The notes under the pieces: model-generated
What the model was told of the DNA's origin: nothing
What the model saw: the letters and a program-made list of their open reading frames with translations, nothing else
The model's database searches: none
Assembly: GCA_934371135.1 (NCBI GenBank)
Contig: CAKRNO010000024.1
Coordinates: 1-19,949, forward strand
Length of the DNA: 19,949 bases
Direction: 5' to 3'
From: an uncultured Eubacteriales bacterium
GTDB lineage: Bacteria; Bacillota; Clostridia; Oscillospirales; CAG-272
Part shown: one piece after another, positions 1 to 8,200 of the stretch
Layout of the letters: each line of letters begins with the position of its first letter
Numbering within the stretch: the stretch's first letter is position 1
Program-made: the position numbers and the translations under genes

Positions 1-75
1 TATTACCAAGTTCAGTGATACGAATTTCTGTTGTTCAATTTTCAATGACCAAGGCGCCGCTTTCCTACTCGCGAC
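1..75 (-). other. rRNA-operon-type transcribed leader (partial, runs off left edge)
   Basis: Read on the minus strand, the segment downstream of the consensus promoter contains GGTCATTGAAAATTGAACA at about 52-34. This resembles the boxA/leader sequence that precedes 16S and 23S genes in Bacillota. No rRNA gene body is visible before the window ends, so the rRNA identity is inferred from leader and promoter. A tRNA or other stable-RNA operon is possible. An assembly contig breaking at a collapsed rRNA copy would also explain why the sequence ends here. Confidence 0.5.
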
Positions 76-81
76 TTGTCC

Positions 82-145
82 ATTATACCCGTCTCGGGGT
101 CGCTTGTCAACCCCTTTTTCAATCTTTTTTTATTTTTTCCGCGAT
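82..145 (-). promoter_or_regulatory. Strong sigma-A promoter with UP-like element, probable rRNA P2
   Basis: On the minus strand TTGACA (110-105) is followed by a 17-base spacer and TATAAT (87-82), a perfect match to consensus. Immediately upstream, 111-145 reads as a long A-rich tract on the minus strand, like the UP elements that boost rRNA promoters. Predicted transcription starts near 75 and proceeds toward position 1. The combination of perfect boxes, optimal spacing and UP-like tract is typical of stable-RNA promoters. Confidence 0.8.
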
Positions 146-274
146 TTTCTCGGAAATACCGCAACGGGGCTCTGTTTCCTCCCGCTGTTGAAAGTCCTCT
201 CTCTCGCCAAAAAGGAAAGATACCGCGCTCCCACTTGCAAAACGGCGTCTTTATACCCGCACACGGGCGCGCGT

Positions 275-303
275 AGTATATAATATTGAAAAAAAGTTGA
301 CAC
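275..303 (-). promoter_or_regulatory. Possible tandem upstream promoter (P1) for the same minus-strand transcript
   Basis: On the minus strand GTGTCA (303-298; four of six consensus bases) is followed by 17 bases and TATACT (280-275; five of six). rRNA operons of Bacillota often carry tandem promoters, and this lies about 190 bases upstream of the stronger one. It is weaker and rests on pattern match alone. Confidence 0.35.
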
Positions 304-329
304 TTTTCACACAAACCCCTGCGAAAGCA

Positions 330-359
330 TTGACAAACACCCGGAAATCATGTTACACT
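330..359 (+). promoter_or_regulatory. Promoter of the branched-chain amino acid transporter operon
   Basis: TTGACA (330-335), an 18-base spacer and TACACT (354-359), preceded by TG at 351-352 to give an extended -10 (TGT-TACACT). Predicted start is near 366, leaving a leader of about 36 bases before the ATG at 402. That is too short for a riboswitch or T-box, so control, if any, would be by a DNA-binding protein. It is divergent from the rRNA-type promoter region. Confidence 0.75.
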
Positions 360-401
360 AGAAAATCTTAATTTGAAATGAACAAATAGGAGAAGAATAT
401 T

Positions 402-1541
402 ATGAGAAACCGTATGATGAAAATACTGGCCGCCGCCATCGCCTGTGCCCTGCTCGTCACCGCGCTCCTCGCCTTTACCTCCTGCGGGGACGATGCGGAC
501 AAGAACACGATCCACATCGGTGCCTCCGGCCCCCTGACCGGCAACGCCGCCTCCTACGGTATCTCCGTACAGAAAGGTGCCGCCCTTGCCGTCGAAATGA
601 TCAATGCGGCGGGCGGGCTCAACGGGCTCACCTTCCGTCTCACCATGCTGGACGACCAGGCAACCAGCACGCAGGCATCCATCAACTATGACACGCTGCT
701 CGACCAGGGCATCCACGTCTCGATCGGCGCCGTGACGACCGACTCCTGCATTGCATTCGGCGAAAAAGCCATGGCCGACAACCTTTTCTACATCACGCCC
801 TCTGCCTCTGCGGCGTCGGTCATCGCAGGGCGCCCGAACGGCTACCGCGTCTGCTTCAGCGACCCGCAGCAGGGAGAAATCGCCGCCTCCTATATCACGG
901 ACAACGGCTACACCACCGTCGGCGCCATCTACAACATTGACGACGCCTACAGCAAAGGGATCTATGACGCCTTCGCCGCCAGGATGAACGCGCTCGGCAA
1001 GTCCTTCACCGCCCGCCAGTTCGACAACAATAACAAGGCCGATTTCTCGACACAGATTGAAGCACTCACGGGCTGCGACATCATCTTTCTGCCCATGTAT
1101 TATACGGAAGCTTCCCTCATCGCGAGCAAGGCGACCGAGAAGGGCTGCAATGCCGTACTGTTCGGCAGCGACGGCTTTGACGGGATCGCAGGGATGCTCG
1201 CCCCGAACGTGACCAACACCATCAAGTACATCACCCCGTTTGACGCCGACAGCACCGACCCGGTGGTCAAAGCGTTCGTGGAAGCCTACAAGGCAAAATA
1301 TGACGGTGCCCTCCCCGACCAGTTCGCCGCCGACGGCTACGACGCCGTGATGGCGATCTACGAGGCACTGAAAAAAGCCGACGTCCGCGACACGGACCGC
1401 ACGGTGAGCGAATTCTGCGACCTCTTGCGCGGGGTGCTCTCCTCCTCCGACTTTTCGCTGAACGGCGTCACCGGAAAAATGACATGGAACGCCGACGGCG
1501 TCCCCACCAAGGCACCGCAGATCAAGGAAATCAAACGATAA
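402..1541 (+). CDS. livJ: Branched-chain amino acid ABC transporter, substrate-binding lipoprotein
   Basis: Extracellular solute receptor of a Liv-type (HAAT family) importer. It is 379 residues, normal for LivJ/LivK. Residues 1-28 form a lipoprotein signal: a basic start, a hydrophobic core and a lipobox ending F-T-S-C, with Cys28 the predicted lipid anchor. The mature part opens with IHIGASGPLTGNAASYGIS, the usual first strand and ligand loop of the Peripla_BP_6 fold, and has the family's central block VGAIYNIDDAYSKGIYDAF. AGGAG at 388-392 is nine bases before the ATG. It is first in the operon and followed by a hairpin at 1556-1587, as expected when the receptor is made in excess of the membrane parts. 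Ligands are most likely Leu/Ile/Val, but related receptors bind other amino acids or amides, so specificity is inferred from the neighbours. Confidence 0.93.
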   Translation: MRNRMMKILAAAIACALLVTALLAFTSCGDDADKNTIHIGASGPLTGNAASYGISVQKGAALAVEMINAAGGLNGLTFRLTMLDDQATSTQASINYDTLLDQGIHVSIGAVTTDSCIAFGEKAMADNLFYITPSASAASVIAGRPNGYRVCFSDPQQGEIAASYITDNGYTTVGAIYNIDDAYSKGIYDAFAARMNALGKSFTARQFDNNNKADFSTQIEALTGCDIIFLPMYYTEASLIASKATEKGCNAVLFGSDGFDGIAGMLAPNVTNTIKYITPFDADSTDPVVKAFVEAYKAKYDGALPDQFAADGYDAVMAIYEALKKADVRDTDRTVSEFCDLLRGVLSSSDFSLNGVTGKMTWNADGVPTKAPQIKEIKR

Positions 1542-1555
1542 CCTCTTGCGCCTCC

Positions 1556-1599
1556 ATAACCGCATGCGGGCGACCGTGTGCGGTTATTGCTATATTTTT
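1556..1599 (+). terminator. Intra-operon hairpin after the binding-protein gene (partial terminator or 3' stabiliser)
   Basis: Arms ATAACCGCA (1556-1564) and TGCGGTTAT (1579-1587) pair perfectly. The stem continues inward through two G-U wobbles and three G-C pairs to a GCGA tetraloop, giving about 14 base pairs. A U-rich stretch (1591-1599) starts three bases after the stem. It lies 14 bases past the livJ stop and 51 bases before livH. A leaky terminator or RNA-stabilising hairpin here would raise receptor over permease levels. Confidence 0.7.
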
Positions 1600-1638
1600 C
1601 GGGGGAAAGCACACTGACCCCAACATAAGGAGAACTCT

Positions 1639-2502
1639 ATGAGCATCATCATCGACGGGCTCAGTCTGGGCGCCATCTACGCCCTCATCGCGCTCGGCTA
1701 CACGATGGTCTACGGCATTGCGAAAATGCTGAACTTCGCCCACGGCGATATCATCATGGTCGGCGCCTATGCCGCCTTTGCGACGCTCTCCCTCACGGGT
1801 TTGCCCGTTATCGCCGCACTCGTCGCCCTCATCGTATGTGTGGCACTCGGAATCGGAATCGAGCGCGTGGCGTACCGCCCGCTCCGCGGTGCATCGCCCC
1901 TCGCGGTGCTTATCACCGCCATCGGTGTCAGCTACTCCCTTCAGAGCATTGCGCAGCTCGTCTTCGGGGCGCAGTCCCGCACCGTCGTCCTCGTCTCCCT
2001 CCCTCCGCTCCGCATCGGCGGTACGACCATCACCGGCGCTTCGCTCCTGACGCTTGGCGTCTCGGTGCTCCTTATGGTGGGACTGACGCTGTTCGTCAAT
2101 AAGACACGCACCGGGCACGCCATGCTCGCCGTCTCGGAGGACCGCGGCGCCGCCGGGCTCATGGGTATCAACGTCAACCGCATCATTATGCTCACCTTTG
2201 CCATCGGTGCCGCCCTCGCGGCGTGCGCCAGCATCTTCTACCTTATGTATGTACCGCAGGTCAACAATACCCTCGGCGCGATGCCCGGCATTAAAGCATT
2301 CACCGCCGCCGTCATCGGCGGCATCGGCAGCATCCCGGGCGCCATGATCGGCGGTGTGCTCCTCGGACTCATCGAAAAAATCTGCCTGCATTTCCCTGCC
2401 CTTTCTCCGTTCACCAACATCATTGAGTTCGGGCTCCTCATCGTCATCCTGCTGTTCAAACCCACGGGACTGCTCGGCAAACGCCGGAGAGAGAAGGTGT
2501 AA
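1639..2502 (+). CDS. livH: Branched-chain amino acid ABC transporter permease LivH
   Basis: First of two membrane permeases of the Liv importer, forming the translocation pore with LivM. It is 287 residues and almost wholly hydrophobic, with about eight membrane segments. The N-terminus (GLSLGAIYALIALGYTMVYG, then KMLNFAHGDIIMVGAY) is the LivH signature. The cytoplasmic coupling region near residues 210-240 reads IKAFTAAVIGGIGSIPGAMI, the equivalent of the EAA loop. TAAGGAG ends seven bases before the ATG. It follows the hairpin after livJ and lies two bases upstream of livM, so translation is probably coupled. No oddities seen. Confidence 0.95.
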   Translation: MSIIIDGLSLGAIYALIALGYTMVYGIAKMLNFAHGDIIMVGAYAAFATLSLTGLPVIAALVALIVCVALGIGIERVAYRPLRGASPLAVLITAIGVSYSLQSIAQLVFGAQSRTVVLVSLPPLRIGGTTITGASLLTLGVSVLLMVGLTLFVNKTRTGHAMLAVSEDRGAAGLMGINVNRIIMLTFAIGAALAACASIFYLMYVPQVNNTLGAMPGIKAFTAAVIGGIGSIPGAMIGGVLLGLIEKICLHFPALSPFTNIIEFGLLIVILLFKPTGLLGKRRREKV

Positions 2503-2504
2503 AG

Positions 2505-3650
2505 ATGTCTTATATCCGTAAAGTCGCTCAGAATTTCAAGTGGAAGCACTACCTGAACTACGCCGTCATCGCCGCTTTCCTCATCCTCACCGCTATCCTG
2601 TGGTCGACCGGCGCCATGAAACGCTCGACCGCCACACTGCTCACGCAGATTGCGTACAGCATCATCCTCGCCGTCTCGCTCAACATTGTCGTCGGCTTCC
2701 TCGGTGAGCTCAGTCTCGGACACGCAGGCTTCATGTGTGCCGGCGCCTACATCGGCACCTTCTTCTATAATGCGCTCATCGCGGTCATCCCCGTAAAGCT
2801 CCTGTGTCTGCTGTTCTCCATCGTCGTCGGCGGCCTCGTCGCCGCAGTGCTGGGGCTGCTCATCGGGCTCCCCGCCCTGCGCCTCAAGGGGGACTATCTC
2901 GCCATTGTTACGCTCGCCTTCAACGTCATCGTCTGCGACCTGTTCCGCAATATCCCGCTCTTTGGCGGAGGGATGGGGCTGACAAACAAAAAGCCGTACG
3001 GCTACAGCCTCTTTATCGTGGCGTTCGTCATGGTGATCCTCACGCTCATCGTGCTCCAGAACTTCATCCGCTCCAAGCACGGGCGCGCCCTGACTGCCAT
3101 CCGCGACAACGAGATTGCCGCACGCGCCATGGGCATCAACGTCACCTACTACAAGCTGTTCGCCTTTACCATCGCGGCATTTTTCGCGGGTGTCGCCGGG
3201 GTCCTCTACGGCGCTGTCGTCTCCCCTGTCAAATACAGCAACTTCACCTATAACTACTCCATCGAGATCCTCGTCATGGTCGTCCTCGGCAGCATCGGGA
3301 GCATCAACGGCTCCATCCTCGCCGCGGCATTCATCACGTTCCTCAACCAGATGCTGACCAAGCATCTCCCCGGGGATCTCGCCGCGCTCAAATACCTCGT
3401 CTATGCGCTGATCCTCATCCTCACCATCATCTTCAACAATGCCCCTGCCATGCGGGGGGTGCGCGAGCGCATCAGCCCGAAGCGCCTGCTCGCCAGATTC
3501 CGCCGCCGCAAAGAGAGCGACGCCGTAGACGACTCGGCGTCCTGGGACAGGATCCCGACCAAGATCCCGATGGACGAACTGCTGTCCGTCGATCTGAAAG
3601 CGCCGGATGAAACGCCGGACATCACGATGCCGGAGGACGAAAACAAATGA
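2505..3650 (+). CDS. livM: Branched-chain amino acid ABC transporter permease LivM, with a charged C-terminal tail
   Basis: Second pore-forming permease, partner of LivH. It is 381 residues, longer than usual for the family. Hydrophobic segments fill about residues 15-310. Family blocks include NIVVGFLGELSLGHAGFMCA, the GLPALRLKGDYLAIVTLAF block, RNIPLFGGGMGLT and the coupling loop VMVVLGSIGSINGSILAA. The last 60 or so residues form a polar tail: first basic (SPKRLLARFRRRKE), then acidic and proline-containing, predicted cytoplasmic by the positive-inside rule. The stop codon overlaps the start of livG (ATGA), indicating translational coupling. The tail is the only unusual part. It could contact the ATPases or be a disordered extension. 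Confidence 0.95.
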   Translation: MSYIRKVAQNFKWKHYLNYAVIAAFLILTAILWSTGAMKRSTATLLTQIAYSIILAVSLNIVVGFLGELSLGHAGFMCAGAYIGTFFYNALIAVIPVKLLCLLFSIVVGGLVAAVLGLLIGLPALRLKGDYLAIVTLAFNVIVCDLFRNIPLFGGGMGLTNKKPYGYSLFIVAFVMVILTLIVLQNFIRSKHGRALTAIRDNEIAARAMGINVTYYKLFAFTIAAFFAGVAGVLYGAVVSPVKYSNFTYNYSIEILVMVVLGSIGSINGSILAAAFITFLNQMLTKHLPGDLAALKYLVYALILILTIIFNNAPAMRGVRERISPKRLLARFRRRKESDAVDDSASWDRIPTKIPMDELLSVDLKAPDETPDITMPEDENK

Positions 3651-4426
3651 CAAGCACACAGGAAATCGTACTCCGCACGGAGAATTTAGGCATCGCCTTC
3701 GGCGGTCTGAAGGCGGCGCAAAACGTCAACCTGGAAATCCGGAAGAATGAAATCTACGGGCTCATCGGTCCGAACGGCGCCGGGAAAACCACCGTCTTCA
3801 ATATGCTGACGGGCGTCTATCAGCCGACGGAGGGCTCCTTTTACCTCATGGGGGAAAACCTCACGGGTATGCCCCAGGACGCCATCAACCGTCGCGGCAT
3901 CGCACGCACGTTCCAGAACATCCGGCTGTTCAACAACATGAGCGTCATCCACAACGTCCTCGTCGGGCTGCATAACCGGCCGGAGTTCAAATGCAATCCC
4001 CTGACGAGCATCCTCCGGCTCGGGCACCACTTCGATAACGAGCGCGCCATGCGCGACAAGGCAAAGGAGCTGCTCGCCATCTTCGGGCTCCTCGAGGAAC
4101 GCAACCAACTCGCCTGCAATCTGCCCTACGGCAAACAGCGCAAGCTGGAGATCGCGCGGGCGCTCGCGACCGATCCGAAGCTGCTCCTGCTCGACGAGCC
4201 GGCGGCAGGTATGAACCCGCAGGAGACGGCAGAGCTCATGGAGACCATCCGCCTCATCCGCGACGAGTTCGACATGACGATCCTGCTCATTGAGCACGAT
4301 ATGCACCTGGTCTCCGGCATCTGTGACCGGCTGACCGTCCTCAACTTCGGCACCGTCCTCGCCCAGGGCGAGGTCTCGGAGGTACTGCATCACCCCGACG
4401 TCGTGCGGGCGTACCTCGGCGAGTAA
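3647..4426 (+). CDS. livG: Branched-chain amino acid ABC transporter ATP-binding protein LivG
   Basis: Cytoplasmic ATPase that with LivF powers uptake through LivHM. It is 259 residues, normal length. Walker A GPNGAGKT is at 41-48 and the Q-loop Gln is at 90 in the LivG-typical ARTFQNIRLF block. The signature reads PYGKQRKLEIARAL from residue 160, the degenerate form usual for LivG rather than LSGGQ. Walker B LLLLDE is at 179-184 and the switch His is at 217 (LLIEHD). The C-terminal extension ends VVRAYLGE, as in the branched-chain ATPase family. The start overlaps the livM stop by four bases, and GGAGG at 3632-3636 supports this ATG. Confidence 0.96.
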   Translation: MTSTQEIVLRTENLGIAFGGLKAAQNVNLEIRKNEIYGLIGPNGAGKTTVFNMLTGVYQPTEGSFYLMGENLTGMPQDAINRRGIARTFQNIRLFNNMSVIHNVLVGLHNRPEFKCNPLTSILRLGHHFDNERAMRDKAKELLAIFGLLEERNQLACNLPYGKQRKLEIARALATDPKLLLLDEPAAGMNPQETAELMETIRLIRDEFDMTILLIEHDMHLVSGICDRLTVLNFGTVLAQGEVSEVLHHPDVVRAYLGE

Positions 4427-4446
4427 CGCGGAAAGGAGCACACACT

Positions 4447-5157
4447 ATGGCATTACTGGAAGTCTCGGGCCTGCAGGTCAATTACGGGCTCATCAAGGCG
4501 ATCCGCGGCGTTGACTTTCACGTCGACGCGGGCGAGATCGTCGCACTCATCGGCGCGAACGGCGCCGGAAAGACCACCATCATGCACGCCCTCTCCGGGC
4601 TCATCCCGAAAGCGGCGGGGCGCGTGCTTTTCGACGGCGCGGACATCACCGCCACCCCGGCACACAAGCTGGTGCCGCTCGGCATGGCACAGGTCCCCGA
4701 GGGACGGCGCATTTTCCAGGAGCTGACCGTCGCGGAGAACCTGACGCTCGGCGCCTACACGCGGCGTGACCGCGCGGAAAACGCCGCGACGCTCGAAGAC
4801 ATCTTCACCCACTTCCCGATCCTGAAAGAGCGGCAGAAGCAGGTTGCGGGGACGCTCTCCGGCGGCGAGCAGCAGATGCTCGCCATCGGGCGCGCGCTCA
4901 TGTCCCACCCAAAGCTCCTGCTCCTCGACGAGCCCAGCATGGGGCTCTCCCCTCTCTATGTGACGACCATCTTCCGGATGATCGAGGAGATCAACCGGAG
5001 GGGGACGACCGTCCTGCTCGTCGAGCAAAACGCGAAGCAGGCACTCTCCGTCGCAAACCGAGCCTACGTCCTCGAGATCGGCGAGATTACCCGGACCGGA
5101 ACCGGCGAAGAACTCCTCGGAGACGACAGCATCCGCCGCGCTTATCTCGGCGGCTGA
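4447..5157 (+). CDS. livF: Branched-chain amino acid ABC transporter ATP-binding protein LivF
   Basis: Second ATPase of the importer, heterodimer partner of LivG. It is 236 residues, normal for LivF. Walker A GANGAGKT is at 36-43. The VPEGRRIFQELTVAENL block typical of LivF begins near residue 83. The signature LSGGEQQMLAIGRAL starts at 137 and Walker B LLLLDEP at 157. The switch position reads VEQN, with Gln in place of His; this is the normal LivF variant, not damage. AAAGGAG at 4432-4438 lies eight bases before the ATG. It is the last gene of the operon, 36 bases before a strong terminator. Confidence 0.96.
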   Translation: MALLEVSGLQVNYGLIKAIRGVDFHVDAGEIVALIGANGAGKTTIMHALSGLIPKAAGRVLFDGADITATPAHKLVPLGMAQVPEGRRIFQELTVAENLTLGAYTRRDRAENAATLEDIFTHFPILKERQKQVAGTLSGGEQQMLAIGRALMSHPKLLLLDEPSMGLSPLYVTTIFRMIEEINRRGTTVLLVEQNAKQALSVANRAYVLEIGEITRTGTGEELLGDDSIRRAYLGG

Positions 5158-5193
5158 CAATCGGCACCTTTCCCACATCCGCAGAAACGAAAC

Positions 5194-5223
5194 GGCGGGA
5201 GCCCGATGGGCTCCCGCCTTATT
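5194..5223 (+). terminator. Rho-independent terminator of the liv operon
   Basis: Perfect 11-bp stem GGCGGGAGCCC (5194-5204) and GGGCTCCCGCC (5208-5218) with a three-base GAT loop, followed by TTATTTTA. It lies 36 bases after livF. On the minus strand the same stem is followed by GTTTCGTTTC, so it may also stop the convergent gene ending at 5240. Confidence 0.9.
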
Positions 5224-5239
5224 TTATCCGTTGTGTCTG

Positions 5240-8200
5240 TCAGAGGATCGTCTGCTCCGGCTCCAGGCCACCGTCCGTGACCTTGAAGGTCATGAGCGTG
5301 TAGCCGCGATAGGCGAGCGAGATGATATTGTCCTCCATCGACCATTCATAGCTGATCGTCATGGTGCCCAACACCTCACCCGTCCCGGGCTTCAGTTCGG
5401 TCTGCGTAATGTAGGCAACTCCGTTGTCATTGAACAGAATTTCGATCCGGTTGTCTTCCTCCGACTCCGAATAGGTGTACTGCGTCTTGCCCTCAACAAT
5501 GACCGACAGGGCATTTTCCTCACCGACCGCAAACCGCATACCATCCACCGTAACGGTGCCGTCTGCGTTGATCTCCACGAAGTAGGTGGTCTCAAGCTTC
5601 CATTCCTCGTAGTAATCGTCGTACCGGTACGCATCGGCATAGGAAATGCCGTCGTGTGTATAGACATACAGCTGCATATCGTTCAGCGTATATACCGTCG
5701 GGGTCAGCGAATATTTCTCGCCGAACAGGCTCGCCGTCCACCCCGCAAGCCGGACGCTGTTTTCATCCAGGAGGTACATATTGTCGTCGATACCGAGCCG
5801 GATCACGCCGTTGTGTGCGTCGACCGTCTTACACTGCCCGACGGAAGATCCGTATCTGCCATAGATGCGGTAATACCCGTTGTCATAGATCCTCACGACG
5901 ACGGTCTCTCCCCAGTGCTCCGCAATATAGGCTTTGTAAGCGTACAGGTCGAGATTCGGGACAAGGTCAAAGCGGAGTGTGTATTCTGCCCCGTTATAGG
6001 AGAGCTTCAGTTCTGCCTCGCAGGGATCCGTGCTGTCAAGGACGGAAGTGTCTCCGAGCGTCAGACGGTCGAAGGAAATACTCTCCTCCGTCAGTGCGTA
6101 ACTCCTCCTCCCGACCCGCACGACTTCTCTGTAGGTAAACTGGATTTCCCCGAGGCTCTCGAGAATCGCCTCGCGATTGCCGATGAACGCGTATGTGAAA
6201 TCGTTATTGTAGGTCGAGATCTCACGGCGGATATCCTCTGTGCCGAAGACGCAAAGGTCATATATTCTCGCATCTGCCTCCCCGTACTTGACGGCGACGC
6301 GGTAGCGCCCCTTCTCCAGCCCGGCAAGATCACAGGGCGTATCGCCGACCACGGCAGAGCCGTCCTCATTGTCCGTCACGAGGTAGAGCATCGAGGGGGC
6401 AAGTGGGATATAAAAGTATGCATGATAGTTATCGTCGCACACCTGCAGCTGATAATTTCCGTACAGCGCGTTGTCACAGACAAAGATGCTATTTGCCCAC
6501 TTGCCGCCACTCATCAGACTGTTGATTCTGTGCGGCAGCCGCAACGCCGGGATGACCCGTAGGTGCCGGTAGGTGTAACCACGGTATGTCACGGATACAT
6601 AGAAAGAGGATGAGCCGCCCTGTGCCACCGCCTTTGCCACCTTGTCGGCATCAAAGGAAATCATATCCTCCGTGACCTGAATGGTCTGCTGCGAGCCGTC
6701 GTCAAACGTCACTGTAAAGTAGAGACCGGTCATATCGGGCAGCAGTTCATACGTATCATTTCTTCCGTTTCCTGTTGTCCTGTATTCCCAGGTGAGCGGC
6801 ATGTTCCCGCAGGGCTCCATATCGACCACGCGCAGATTCTGCGGGTTATAAACGACAACCCCGGCATCGTAGACATGACCGTTCAATATATAAGTAATGC
6901 CATACTCGCCGGCAAGGTTCAGGTCGAGCGCCACACCGTCGCCGTCTTCATCGGCGTTCAGCACCATCCGGGACGTGATTACCTCATAGCCGGTCGTGCC
7001 GTCCAGATACTGAACGCGCACGCGCATGAACGGAGAGCCCGCCGGGAAGGTCAGATGATCCGGCACCCGGACGATCGTTTTGGGATCCATCACGCTGATT
7101 GTGACGGTACCGCGCAGGTAATTGCCGAGCGAAACGGTCAGGGTGTACTCCCCGAGCGTATTGACATCAAAGGTCCCCTCCTCGATGGTAAAGGCGAGCA
7201 GCGGCAACGATTTTATCGTCGGGCCCCAGCCGCCCGATGTGTAGTACACCGACAGCATCGGGATGCCCCCGCGGGCGACATCCACCGTGTCGTCCGCCAG
7301 TGCCAGCGGCATCTGCTCTTCGGCATAAGCGAAGGAACATTCATACGACTTGCCGTCATAAGTAAACTTCAGGGTATAGGTCTTATCGCCCGCTGTGAGG
7401 TCGGCGTCCACGTCAAAGCCGCCGTTGTCCACATCCTCGCAATCCGCGAGGCTGATGCTGCGGCATACGTCCCCGTTGTTGTTCACCAGAACGATTTCAA
7501 TATCGTCGATCGAATCAATGTTTCCTTTGACGTAAACCGGGTATTCCGTGAACGCGCGGAGGCGCTCAATGTCAAAGGTGATTTCGATCTCCTGGCTGAA
7601 GCCGAGATATGAGAAGGTAAAAATCTTCTTAATCGGGAAGTCGGATGCCGGTTTCTCCTCCAGCTCATTCAAAAAGTCGTAGAAGCTGGGGGTAATCAGG
7701 TATTGGTTCAGAGAGAGGGCACCGTCATTCCCTGCCGCCGTGCGGCGATTGATCATGAAGGTCGCGGGGGTGTCAACACCGATGATGTACGTCCGATCCA
7801 CAAAGAGACCCTTCAGCGCGGGTCCGCAGTCCACGGCGGCGGCATAGCCGCACCCCGCGCACTTGCAGTGCCAGTACACATGATCCCCGATGATCTCATA
7901 GACATTTTCATACGCGTCATCGTCCATAAGCGAGTGCGAGTAGGTGTACTCCACATCTCCGCACCTCGTGCAGACGCTCATGTGCGACTCATGATTATAG
8001 CGCGTCTCGTAGTGATGCCCGGCGGGGATGACGAGACAATCCTCGGTGGAGCCGATGTAATCGTAGTTGACGTCATAGTAGAAATCCGCGCAGGCGGGAT
8101 CCAGCGTGCACCGGTAGTAGCCACGGCTCCCGGGCGTGGTGCAGGTGGCGGGAGTGCCCTCATGCCACTCGCCGAAAACGTGAGAGGTCGCATCCAGTTT

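Noticed and set aside
297..302. TTGACA on the plus strand at 297-302 as a second liv promoter
   Set aside because: No acceptable -10 box occurs 16-19 bases downstream; the site at 330-359 is much better.
42..314. 90-codon minus-strand open frame at the left edge
   Set aside because: It spans the consensus rRNA-type promoter and A-rich element, has no ribosome site and no recognisable product.
348..1565. Long minus-strand frame opposite the binding-protein gene
   Set aside because: It is an antisense shadow of livJ caused by GC-rich third positions, with no ribosome site; the plus-strand product matches a known family.
2238..3659. 473-codon minus-strand frame opposite livM
   Set aside because: It is antisense to livM and the end of livH. 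Its Asp/Glu/His-rich composition is typical of a mirrored membrane-protein gene.
4315..5157. Missing switch histidine in LivF (VEQN)
   Set aside because: Gln at this position is the normal LivF family state, not a defect.
5231..6562. Plus-strand frame opposite the large lipoprotein (also 7703-9052 and 6875-7612)
   Set aside because: No start signals; the minus-strand frame has a lipobox, repeats and a ribosome site and accounts for the whole region.
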